Positions 1 to 6,753 of a stretch of DNA of 39,251 nucleotides are shown here, one piece after another. This DNA is from Candidatus Omnitrophota bacterium (GTDB taxonomy: Bacteria; Omnitrophota; Gorgyraeia; Duberdicusellales; 4484-171), in assembly GCA_021735445.1 (NCBI GenBank), contig JAIPHA010000012.1, positions 1-39,251 on the forward strand. The letters run 5' to 3'. Both the position numbers and the translations under genes were made by a program. Position 1 is the first letter of the stretch, and each line of letters begins with the position of its first letter. Below the pieces are notes generated by a model. That model searched no databases. It was not told the origin of the DNA and saw only the letters and a list, made by a program, of their open reading frames with translations.

Positions 1-2
1 CT

Positions 3-86
3 TCTGATCATCCCTGGAGAAAAGACTCTTATAAGAAGATGCTTAAGAAAAAAGCCAAGGAAGAATTAGTTTTGATAAAAACCTAA
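3..86 (+). CDS. 3' end of a probable transposase (partial)
   Basis: The reading frame is open from the window edge and ends at TAA, giving 27 residues: a start like SDHPWRKDSYKKM followed by a lysine-rich tail. An HPWR motif close to the C-terminus is, as I recall, typical of integrase-core (DDE, IS481-like) transposases from environmental bacteria. The paired GGGACAT-type repeats directly after the stop also fit an insertion-sequence end. It is the only plus-strand gene in the window, and everything else faces it. The family call rests on a short tail and on recalled patterns, so it is tentative. Confidence 0.42.
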   Translation, partial: SDHPWRKDSYKKMLKKKAKEELVLIKT

Positions 87-132
87 AAAGGGACATTTCT
101 ATTTTGGTAAAAAAGGGACATTCTTATTTTGG
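85..132 (+). repeat. Two direct copies of a 23-bp IS-end-like repeat
   Basis: AAAAAGGGACATTTCTATTTTGG occurs at 85-107 in essentially this form and again at 110-132, where one T and C are swapped. The pair starts at the transposase stop codon and is followed by CTTGACAC at 133-140. Tandem copies directly after a transposase suggest the subterminal repeats of an insertion sequence whose body lies to the left of the window. Confidence 0.6.
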
Positions 133-153
133 CTTGACACTATTTTTTGAAAA

Positions 154-177
154 AAGGAGGCATTTTTATGCCTCCTT
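154..177 (-). terminator. Intrinsic-terminator-like hairpin
   Basis: A perfect 10-bp stem (154-163 with 168-177, core AGGAGGCAT) closes a 4-nt loop. Read on the minus strand it is followed by a short T run from the complement of 150-153. It may be a second-chance terminator for the leftward gltB-like transcript, or it may insulate the transposon end. Confidence 0.45.
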
Positions 178-342
178 AATCCAAGAATAGGGTTTTAATG
201 ACAATTAATATATAAAACATTTTACCTTAATTTTCAAGGATAAAAGGTTGTAATCGTGAAAACGATTTCATAAGATTAAAATCCCAATAAAATCAAGGTC
301 CATCCTCGTCCGTTGGGGGAACGGCATGGGTAATAAATAAGA
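178..342. other. Gene-free spacer with two small hairpins
   Basis: Between the transposon tail and the gltB-like gene (87-388) I see no credible reading frame. Besides the two terminator-like stems there are two other inverted repeats. AATCGT-GAAA-ACGATT at 252-267 is a 6-bp stem with a GNRA-type loop. CCGTT-GGGGG-AACGG at 310-324 is flanked by CCAT (300-303) and ATGG (326-329), which could extend the stem across a bulge. No known riboswitch or RNA family is recognised. Confidence 0.3.
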
Positions 343-367
343 AGCGCCTCCCGAGAAGGGAGGCGCT
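343..367 (-). terminator. Terminator after the gltB-like gene
   Basis: An 11-bp GC-rich stem (343-353 side pairing with 357-367 side; core GCGCCTCCC with GGGAGGCGC) closes a GAGAA loop. It lies 21 nt past the stop codon of the gltB-like gene. The minus-strand downstream sequence is TTCTTATTTATT, only moderately T-rich, but the stem is strong and correctly placed. Confidence 0.6.
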
Positions 368-388
368 GGTTTATTTCTTAAGCTCTAA

Positions 389-2029
389 TTAACCTTCTAA
401 GATGTTTTTGGCTTGTTGGTCGTTTTTTTCAGTGATGTATTTTAGGCCAGTTTCTTTTTGAGTTTCCCGGTTGCCTGCATAAATATCATCGCGGTTGATT
501 TCCGGTAAGGAAAATTTTCTTGCCCCGGCCATAAGCTGCTGCAATCCTGCTCCCAGTTTATCAGACAAAGTCCAAGCTGCGATCGCACCAAGAGGAATAT
601 TTTTCATCTCCTCTTTTCCGACCTTTTTCTGGACTCCTGCGTAACCTGCAAAAATTTCATCAGCGGTAGTCCCAAATTTACTAACTGAGGCGGGTAGTTT
701 ATCCCAATTTCCGTTTAACTGTTCTTTTCTGTCAGAATGCAATACTCCCTCAATATTCGAACCTAAAAATCCTGGAATCATCAATCCCCTGCCCATACAA
801 ACCAATTTAGTAAATGGCGCCCCTAAAGCAATAGCTTTAAAGATATGATCTTCTCTCGCCAAACCTCCGGCAAAAGCCATATCTACTACATCTTTGCCTT
901 GATCAGCTAAAATTTTTGCGTATTGGTAAGCTTTCGCGTGAAGGTTCACAGAAGGAACCCCCCAGCTCTGCATCATATTCCAAGGGCTCATCCCGGTTCC
1001 TCCCCCGGAACCATCAATTGTCAATAGGTCTAATTTGGCTTCTGTAGCATATTTAATGGCCATCGCCAAAGCTTCCATACCATAGGAGCCAGTTTTTAAA
1101 GAAATCCTTTTATAACCCAATTTACGCAAATAAGCTACAGATTCGGTAAATTTTTCCTTCACATCGCTCTCTGATTGTAAAGATGTATAACCCAGGCGGC
1201 TATGGCGGGCAAAGGCTTTAATTGCCTTGTGTTTAAAAGCTTCTTGAACTTCTGGAATGGTTGGATCCGGGTCCACAACATAACCTCTATTCTTTAAAAA
1301 TAGAGCATAATCCAGAGAAGTAACTTGAATCTCTCCCCCGATATCTTTTGCGCCTTGGCCCCACTTAAGCTCAATGATAACCTTGTCACCAAATTTATCT
1401 ATCACATACTCTGCCACACCATTGCGGGTATCTTCCACATTGAGCTGAACTATTATTGCCCCATATCCGTCATAGTAACGTAAGAAAGTATTGATTCTTC
1501 TATCTAGTTCAGGCGCTTTTTGAATCTTTCCATTTTCAATCACAGCTTGCTTGTCTACGCCAACCACATTTTCTCCTACCACAATAGGATAGCCTACTAA
1601 AGCTGCTCCAATTGCAAAAGATTCCCAATATTTAGCAGCAATAAAAGTAGACCCTAAAGCGCCGGTCATAATCGGCACTCTTGCTTTAGTTTTTACTTCT
1701 TTGCCAAATGATGTCTCAATCGATGCGTTAGGAAAAATGCAGTCATCTTCTGAGCTAGTTAGACCTTCTTTTTGTCCTTTTGAACCATAGTTGTACCCAT
1801 CAATTCTGATTGTTTCATAAGCAACACCTAAGTGTTTTGTGTTTGATGCTCCGGCTGTAATTGCGCCAAAATCTCGCGGATAAAGCATTTTCCGCCCTTT
1901 CAGACAAGACAGCCAGGTCTCACACTTGCCCCGGCAATCTGACTGGCAAAGCGTACAAAGACCAGATTCGGCAGATTGGCCTCTATTGACTACACCTAAA
2001 GCATCATTCATTTTTGGCCATTGAACCAT
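389..2029 (-). CDS. GltB-like FMN-binding glutamate synthase domain protein
   Basis: The 546-aa protein matches the central plus FMN-binding domains of glutamate synthase, a TIM barrel that joins 2-oxoglutarate to ammonia-derived nitrogen. Visible signs are IDGSGGGTGMSP (FMN phosphate region, about residue 340) and GGLAREDHIFKAIALGA. The N-terminus carries an extra cysteine cluster, C25-x2-C28-x3-C32-x3-C36-x5-C42, which could hold an iron-sulfur cluster. The usual cysteine segment after the barrel (CxTxxCPxG type) is replaced by VCMGRGLMIPGF, so the classical 3Fe-4S site appears absent. There is no class II glutaminase domain. The ATG at 2029 is preceded by a G-rich Shine-Dalgarno, GGGGGG. 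The gene is separated from nfnB upstream by a strong terminator, so it is probably its own transcript. The exact substrate is uncertain. Confidence 0.82.
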   Translation of the reverse strand: MVQWPKMNDALGVVNRGQSAESGLCTLCQSDCRGKCETWLSCLKGRKMLYPRDFGAITAGASNTKHLGVAYETIRIDGYNYGSKGQKEGLTSSEDDCIFPNASIETSFGKEVKTKARVPIMTGALGSTFIAAKYWESFAIGAALVGYPIVVGENVVGVDKQAVIENGKIQKAPELDRRINTFLRYYDGYGAIIVQLNVEDTRNGVAEYVIDKFGDKVIIELKWGQGAKDIGGEIQVTSLDYALFLKNRGYVVDPDPTIPEVQEAFKHKAIKAFARHSRLGYTSLQSESDVKEKFTESVAYLRKLGYKRISLKTGSYGMEALAMAIKYATEAKLDLLTIDGSGGGTGMSPWNMMQSWGVPSVNLHAKAYQYAKILADQGKDVVDMAFAGGLAREDHIFKAIALGAPFTKLVCMGRGLMIPGFLGSNIEGVLHSDRKEQLNGNWDKLPASVSKFGTTADEIFAGYAGVQKKVGKEEMKNIPLGAIAAWTLSDKLGAGLQQLMAGARKFSLPEINRDDIYAGNRETQKETGLKYITEKNDQQAKNILEG

Positions 2030-2082
2030 CGAAAACCCCCCCTTTTAATCACTATTTGCCCGATAATTAAGCATGCCTGGAT

Positions 2083-2126
2083 AAAAAAATAGCGTCCTCC
2101 CTCATAAATTAATAGAGAAAGGACGC
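2083..2126 (-). terminator. Strong rho-independent terminator after nfnB
   Basis: On the minus strand, a 12-bp stem with two G-T wobbles (2126-2115 pairing with 2103-2092; core GCGTCC and GGACGC) closes an 11-nt loop. It is followed by TA and seven consecutive T. It lies 54 nt after the nfnB stop and marks the end of the 8.7-2.2 kb operon. Confidence 0.85.
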
Positions 2127-2180
2127 CTTTGTCCTGATATTAATTTATCAATATATTATTAGATGTCAAGAAATTTTTAT

Positions 2181-3593
2181 CTAATTATTCGAAATATTGA
2201 TTATGATGCTTGCGGCAGCTTTCTTAGCCATCCCCATCGCCTCAATTATTGTGCCTTCGCCACCGACAATATCTCCCCCCGCATAAACACCAGGCAAAGA
2301 AGCCTGCATGCTTTTATCAACTATAATATCACCCCATTTATCCACTTTTAACGAAGGGGTAAGGCTGGTTAAAAGCTTATTAGCCCGCAAGCCCACAGCA
2401 ATAATCGCCAAATCAGCTTTAATTCTAAAGTTAGTACCTTTTTTCGCAATTGGCCGTTTTCTTCCTGAAAGGTCAGGCTTGCCTAATTCGCATTTTACGC
2501 TTTCGACCTCTTTGGTAAAACCCTTATTGTCAGAAATAAATTCTACAGGTTGAGTCAAAAATCTAAAATTAACACCTTCTTCTTTAGCATGGATTACCTC
2601 CAGGCGCCTTGCCGGCATTTCTTGTTCTGTCCTTCGGTAAAGAATGGAAACATCAGGTTCAATTCCGTTTATTGCCTGCATTCTTAAAGCAACGCGGGCA
2701 GAATCAATTGCAGTATTTCCGCCGCCAACTACAATTATATTTTTCCCAATATTTACCGGAGTTTGATAGTCAGGAAATTTATCTGCTTCCATTAAGTTAA
2801 CCCGGGTCAAAAACTCATTAGCAGAATAAACATTAGCAAGGTTCTCTCCTTTTATCCCTAAAAAAGAAGGAATCCCCGCTCCTAAGCCTAAAAAAATGGC
2901 AGAAAATTCTTTTTTTAGCTCATCCAAAGTCTTAGTCCTGCCAATAACTATATTGTTAACGATCTCAACCCCTATATTTTTTAAATAATCTATTTCGTAA
3001 TTTAAAATATTTCTTGGTAAACGAAAAGAGGGGATACCGTAACGCAATACACCTCCGCTTTGATGCAAACCTTCAAATATAGTTACTTTCATCCCAACTC
3101 GCGCTAACTCTCCGGCAATACATAAACCAGCCGGCCCGGAACCAACTACGGCAACCCTATAATTGGTTAGTTTTGGATTGGCCTTAAGGGGCAGTTGTAA
3201 ATTATGTTTTATGCCGTAATCAGCAACGAATCTCTCTAAAAAATGGATATTGATACTATTTTCTGCAGCACAACCAGAGCCTTTTTTGGTAAATAGACAA
3301 GCCTTGCGGCATTGATATTCAGCCGGGCAAACCCGGCCACAGATAGAAGGGAAATTATTCTTTTCTTTTATGGTATAAAAGGCTCCTTTAAAATCGCCTT
3401 TTACAACCTGGCTAATAAATTTTTTAATATCAATCCCTACAGGGCAACCTCCAATACATTTTGGATCATTGCATTGCAGGCATCTTCTGGCTTCTTCAAT
3501 AGCTTCTTGCCTGCTATATCCGGATACTACCTCTTTAAAATTATTGATCCTTTCGTCAGCAGATAATTCATGCGGAGATATCTTATTTTTCAT
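2181..3593 (-). CDS. nfnB: NfnB/SudA-type flavoprotein (GltD-like NADPH oxidoreductase)
   Basis: The 470-aa protein has the layout of glutamate synthase small subunit, sulfide dehydrogenase SudA and NfnB. N-terminal iron-sulfur cysteines lie in CLQCNDPKCIGGCPVG (about 38-53) and CGRVCPAEYQCRKAC (about 86-100). An FAD-binding GSGPAGLCIAGEL comes next, then an NAD(P)H site GGGNTAIDSARVALR (about 292). A C-terminal FAD motif, AGGDIVGGEGTIIEAMG, closes the protein. It overlaps nfnA by 11 bp. That pairing favours NfnAB, which couples ferredoxin and NADH to NADP by flavin-based electron bifurcation, over a free-standing GltD. Pairs like this are often annotated as gltA, and sequence alone does not prove bifurcation. 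Confidence 0.87.
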   Translation of the reverse strand: MKNKISPHELSADERINNFKEVVSGYSRQEAIEEARRCLQCNDPKCIGGCPVGIDIKKFISQVVKGDFKGAFYTIKEKNNFPSICGRVCPAEYQCRKACLFTKKGSGCAAENSINIHFLERFVADYGIKHNLQLPLKANPKLTNYRVAVVGSGPAGLCIAGELARVGMKVTIFEGLHQSGGVLRYGIPSFRLPRNILNYEIDYLKNIGVEIVNNIVIGRTKTLDELKKEFSAIFLGLGAGIPSFLGIKGENLANVYSANEFLTRVNLMEADKFPDYQTPVNIGKNIIVVGGGNTAIDSARVALRMQAINGIEPDVSILYRRTEQEMPARRLEVIHAKEEGVNFRFLTQPVEFISDNKGFTKEVESVKCELGKPDLSGRKRPIAKKGTNFRIKADLAIIAVGLRANKLLTSLTPSLKVDKWGDIIVDKSMQASLPGVYAGGDIVGGEGTIIEAMGMAKKAAASIIINISNN

Positions 3594-4416
3594 GGTTGCT
3601 TAACCTGCAAATATGCTTTTCTTTTTTTGTATACATCGAATTTCTCCTTAACACTTCTTTCCAATCGATACTATGAGCATCGAATTCCGGGCCATCAACG
3701 CAAGCAAATTTCGTTTCACTACCTACCGAAACCCGGCAACAGCCACACATGCCGGTTGCATCTACCATTAGGACTGCCAAAGAAACTAAAGTTTTAACTT
3801 TTTTTTCTTTAGTCTTTTTTGCTACCTCTCGCATCATCAGCAATGGCCCCACTGTATATACTAAATCATAACTATTTTCGCTTATTACTTCCTCTAATAA
3901 GTCCGTAACAAAACCTTTTTTGCCGGCAGTTCCATCATCGGTGCTAATATAAAAAAGATTAGATATCTGTTTTAATTCTGGCTCTAAAATCAATAAATCT
4001 TTCGTTTTCGCACCAATTATAGTTGTAATATCGTTACCAACCTTTTTTAAAGTTTTGGCAACCGGATAAATTTCAGCAATCCCTACTCCGCCTCCCACTA
4101 AAATTATTTTTCCGTAATTTTTAATTTCGGTAGGATGGCCCAGGGGCCCTGTAACTGAATACAGAGAATCTCCTTCTTTAAGCGTAGCTAACTGCTTTGT
4201 GCTAAAACCAGCTTCCTGAACAATTAAAGTAATTGTGCCTTCCTGGGGGTTGTTATCAACTAAGGTCAAAGGAATTCTTTCTGATTTTTCAGTTGCCATA
4301 ACCACTACAAATTGGCCAGCCTTTGCCTTTTTAGCAATAGCCTCTGAACCAACTTTGAATTGAACTATCTTTGTGGTTTGGTTTTTAGCTAATATTTTTT
4401 TATTAATTATCTTCAT
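3583..4416 (-). CDS. nfnA: NfnA/SudB-type ferredoxin-NADP reductase subunit
   Basis: The 277-aa protein is FNR-like. An N-terminal FAD-binding barrel contains ERIPLTLVD (about 48-56). The nucleotide-binding domain has GGGVGIAEIYPVAKTLKK. The C-terminal DATGMCGCCRVSVG with a later FACVDGPEFDAHSID supplies the four cysteines for a [2Fe-2S] cluster, as in NfnA and sulfide dehydrogenase SudB. It is translated just ahead of nfnB with an 11-bp overlap, consistent with a heterodimer. The ATG lacks a clear Shine-Dalgarno. The pair probably balances NADH, NADPH and ferredoxin pools in an anaerobe. Confidence 0.88.
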   Translation of the reverse strand: MKIINKKILAKNQTTKIVQFKVGSEAIAKKAKAGQFVVVMATEKSERIPLTLVDNNPQEGTITLIVQEAGFSTKQLATLKEGDSLYSVTGPLGHPTEIKNYGKIILVGGGVGIAEIYPVAKTLKKVGNDITTIIGAKTKDLLILEPELKQISNLFYISTDDGTAGKKGFVTDLLEEVISENSYDLVYTVGPLLMMREVAKKTKEKKVKTLVSLAVLMVDATGMCGCCRVSVGSETKFACVDGPEFDAHSIDWKEVLRRNSMYTKKEKHICRLSNHEK

Positions 4417-4438
4417 TTTAACTGGTGAATTGTAACCC

Positions 4439-4933
4439 TTATAAGGAGCGGATAAAAATGTTTGTAGTGATTATTCCTTTTACCACCAGGCTTACGATTA
4501 TACCGGCGATTAAAACTCCAATCAGTATAGCAAAAAATGAACGCCTAATGCGCAATTCAAATAAATTAGCAGCTACTGTCCCGGTCCAGGCGCCAGTTAC
4601 AGGAAGAGGGATTGCTACTAAAAGGACCAGCCCCCAAAAACCCCACTTCTCGACAAGCCCGGATTTCTTCTCAACCCGCCTAAACCAGCGGGAAAAAAAA
4701 TTACCGATAATTGGCATGCCTTCTAACTTATCAAAAAATAATTTAAAAAATAAAAGTAAAGGGGCAACCGGAAGTAAGTTGCCTAATACCGATAAAAAAT
4801 AAATTTTATAAATAGATAAGCCAAAGCTCGCCCCTAAAGGAATTGATCCCCTTAATTCAAAAATAGGCAAAGCCGCCACCCCTACCACCATCAGTTCTTT
4901 TTTTATCAGCAAAACTAAATCAGCTATGTTCAT
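4439..4933 (-). CDS. Small multidrug-export-like membrane protein (COG2426/PF06695 type)
   Basis: The 164-aa hydrophobic protein has about four to five membrane segments. It carries family-typical blocks: PIFELRGSIPLGASFGL (about 23-39), PIIGNFFSRWFRRVEKKS in a cytoplasmic loop, and AIPLPVTGAWTGTVAANL (about 107-124). The conserved PLPVTGAWTG is what identifies the family. The transport label is historical and no substrate is established. It overlaps pcm by 14 bp and lies 22 nt before nfnA, inside the same leftward operon. Confidence 0.8.
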   Translation of the reverse strand: MNIADLVLLIKKELMVVGVAALPIFELRGSIPLGASFGLSIYKIYFLSVLGNLLPVAPLLLFFKLFFDKLEGMPIIGNFFSRWFRRVEKKSGLVEKWGFWGLVLLVAIPLPVTGAWTGTVAANLFELRIRRSFFAILIGVLIAGIIVSLVVKGIITTNIFIRSL

Positions 4934-5576
4934 CCCAGCCCTCTTCTCCGATTAAAGGTACAAATACACAACCGCAAACTGCTTTTAAACTAAATTCATC
5001 TTTTCCTTTTTTGGCAACTATGGTTAATTCTTGGCTAAAACGCGATCCTACCGGAATCACTAACCTTCCTCCTGCCGCAAGTTGCTCTAATAAACTTTGG
5101 GGTAATTGCGGCGCGGCTGCGGTTACAACAATTTTGTCAAAAGGCGCAAATTCGCGCCAGCCTAAAGTCCCATCTCCTATTTTTATTTTTATAGTATAGC
5201 CTAAAGAGTTAATTTTTTCTTTTGCCTGACCGGCCAGGCCGGCGTACCTTTCAACTCCAAAAACTTTAGCCCCCATATTGAGCAATATTGCAGCTTGATA
5301 GCCAGAGCCAGTTCCAATTTCTAAAACCTTATCGGCGGGTTTTACTTCCAGCAGCTCGGTCATAAGGGCCACGATGTAAGGCTGTGAAATTGTCTGGCCT
5401 TCTCCGATAGAAAGAGGGCTGTCTTGATAAGCATATTTTTGTATTGATTCAGAAACAAATATTTCCCGGGGGACTTCGCGAAAGGCTTGTAAAACTTTAG
5501 GGTCGTTGATGCCTCGGCTTGCCAAATGATCAGAAACCATCTTTTCCCTTAAAAATTTAAATTGTTTTTTATCCAT
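4920..5576 (-). CDS. pcm: Protein-L-isoaspartate O-methyltransferase
   Basis: The 218-aa protein transfers methyl from S-adenosylmethionine to damaged L-isoaspartyl residues, starting protein repair. Recognisable blocks are REIFVSE and YQDSPLSIGEGQTISQPYIV (about 50-69), SAM motif I VLEIGTGSGYQAAILL (about 84-99), KIKIGDGTLGWREFAPFDKIVVTAAAP, and GGRLVIPVG. Length is normal for the family. It overlaps the GT2 gene upstream by 8 bp and the membrane protein downstream by 14 bp, so translation is probably coupled. Confidence 0.93.
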   Translation of the reverse strand: MDKKQFKFLREKMVSDHLASRGINDPKVLQAFREVPREIFVSESIQKYAYQDSPLSIGEGQTISQPYIVALMTELLEVKPADKVLEIGTGSGYQAAILLNMGAKVFGVERYAGLAGQAKEKINSLGYTIKIKIGDGTLGWREFAPFDKIVVTAAAPQLPQSLLEQLAAGGRLVIPVGSRFSQELTIVAKKGKDEFSLKAVCGCVFVPLIGEEGWDEHS

Positions 5577-6234
5577 TATTTACCCTTAAAATAAATTTAA
5601 TAAACCGAAACGCATCCGAAATTGGTTTAATTTTGCTGGAGGTATTTTTATGATAGATAGTTTTAATAGGAATGCTTTTTATCAAATAACCTAATTTTGA
5701 GGCATTTATTAATATCTCTGATTCTATTTCAAATTTTTTGGTCCTGATAGTTAATTTTTCTATAACCTCTCTTTTGATTAAACGATAACCGCATTGAGAA
5801 TCAGGAATACGCTGCCGGACAATCTTTGAAATTAACCAGGACATAAAATAATTAGTAATCACCCTGGCCTTTGGCATATTAGCAGAATTTTTCATTCTAT
5901 TGCCAATTACAAACAAACTCCCCTGCTTAGCCTCCTGGATAAACTTATCTAAATCATCGGGGCTATGCTGGCTGTCAGCGTCCATAGTAATTATGCAATC
6001 GAAATATTTATTATTGATCAAATAGCCTATTCCCTTGCGCAAAGAGAGGCCTTTACCAAAATTCCGCTGGTTCTTAATTACGATATCAGCATATCGTTTA
6101 GCAACCTGGTAGGTGTTATCTACCGAACCATCGTCAACCACCAATATCGATAAATTCTTTTCCTTTATTCTAGTAAGAAATTTACCTAAATTATCAGCTT
6201 CGTTATAAGCGGGAATTATTACCCAGTTTTTCAT
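5569..6234 (-). CDS. GT2-family glycosyltransferase (DPM1-like)
   Basis: The 221-aa GT-A fold enzyme has IPAYNEADNLG (7-17), the nucleotide-binding VDDGS, the metal-binding DAD in MDADSQHSPDD, and the downstream block DSQCGYRLIKR typical of dolichyl- and polyprenyl-phosphate sugar transferases. It has no C-terminal membrane helices. It probably loads a sugar onto a lipid carrier or acceptor at the inner membrane. The neighbouring acyltransferase and GT28 enzyme point to envelope lipid or glycan assembly. The ATG at 6234 has no visible Shine-Dalgarno because a heptamer-repeat array begins only 11 nt upstream. Confidence 0.87.
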   Translation of the reverse strand: MKNWVIIPAYNEADNLGKFLTRIKEKNLSILVVDDGSVDNTYQVAKRYADIVIKNQRNFGKGLSLRKGIGYLINNKYFDCIITMDADSQHSPDDLDKFIQEAKQGSLFVIGNRMKNSANMPKARVITNYFMSWLISKIVRQRIPDSQCGYRLIKREVIEKLTIRTKKFEIESEILINASKLGYLIKSIPIKTIYHKNTSSKIKPISDAFRFIKFILRVNNG

Positions 6235-6245
6235 AGTTAATTAAA

Positions 6246-6308
6246 GTCACATGTTACATGTCACAAGTTACATGTCACAGGTCACAAGTCACAGGTCACA
6301 TGTTATGA
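6246..6308. repeat. Heptamer array, left arm of element 1
   Basis: Nine consecutive units in unbroken 7-bp register: GTCACAT, GTTACAT, GTCACAA, GTTACAT, GTCACAG, GTCACAA, GTCACAG, GTCACAT, GTTATGA. It lies between the stop of the four-helix-bundle gene (6311) and 11 nt before the GT2 start codon. It is inverted relative to the array at 6684-6725, so the two arms enclose the gene. Confidence 0.93.
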
Positions 6309-6310
6309 GG

Positions 6311-6670
6311 TTATAAGCTTTTATAAAAGCCCCAAAGTAAACTTCCTACTTTTTTTCGTAATTTTTTTAATTCTTCATGACTATCCCGATTGAGATAACC
6401 CAATTTTAAACTAAAATCAATAAGATATTCTGTTTCAGCTAAAGACCCTAAAGCGATATTCACAAATTGCTTCAGCTCTCTCTTTCCTTGCCTACCTGTA
6501 CCTTCTACAAGATTAGTGGGTATTGATAATGCTGCCCTTCTTAATTGAGAAATAATTCCATAAATCTCCTCTTTAGGAAATTGCTTAGTTTTTAGATATA
6601 CTTGGTAAGCTAATTCATTTGACTCTTGCCATACAATCAATTTCTTATACCCTATCTCTTTTTCTTCCAT
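6311..6670 (-). CDS. Four-helix-bundle protein (23S rRNA IVS / S23 family)
   Basis: The 119-aa protein contains the family's sequence signs: YKKLIVWQESNELAYQVY (N-terminal helix), FPKEEIYGIISQLRRAALSIPTNLVEG (helix 2, with the SIPxNxxEG block) and FVNIALGSLAETEYLI. Such proteins occur inside intervening sequences of 23S rRNA genes, as stand-alone genes, and as relatives of the Avd accessory protein of diversity-generating retroelements. Their biochemical role is poorly known. I start it at ATG 6670 (MEEKEIGYKK, preceded by AAGAAG). An upstream ATG at 6784 would give a longer frame, but that frame reads through the heptamer array and the end of the acyltransferase gene, and it would add a repeat-derived peptide (VTSHMSQVTCHKS). 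It is bracketed by the arrays on both sides. Confidence 0.88.
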   Translation of the reverse strand: MEEKEIGYKKLIVWQESNELAYQVYLKTKQFPKEEIYGIISQLRRAALSIPTNLVEGTGRQGKRELKQFVNIALGSLAETEYLIDFSLKLGYLNRDSHEELKKLRKKVGSLLWGFYKSL

Positions 6671-6683
6671 ATTCTTCTTAACA

Positions 6684-6725
6684 TTTGACTTGTGACATGT
6701 GACTTGTGACATGTGACTTGTGACT
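6684..6725. repeat. Heptamer array, right arm of element 1
   Basis: Six units in 7-bp register: TTTGACT, TGTGACA, TGTGACT, TGTGACA, TGTGACT, TGTGACT. This is the reverse-complement orientation of the array at 6246-6308. It begins 13 nt upstream of the four-helix-bundle start codon and ends 28 nt after the acyltransferase stop. Confidence 0.92.
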
Positions 6726-6753
6726 CTTTTAGCCCCTAGCAATTCACCAGGTA

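Larger units (their letters stand above)
6246..6725. mobile_element. Candidate element: four-helix-bundle gene between inverted heptamer arms
   Basis: A single gene of the 23S-IVS/S23 family sits between two heptamer arrays of opposite orientation (6246-6308 and 6684-6725). Two further places in the window have the same left and right arms with no gene between them (22507-22632, 39098-39160). That is the pattern expected for a gene-bearing element and its gene-less derivatives. No transposase is present and no target-site duplication could be established. Mobility is an inference. Confidence 0.38.

Noticed and set aside
4425-4802. Plus-strand 125-aa frame
   Set aside because: It is the antisense of the membrane protein gene, low complexity, with no family pattern.
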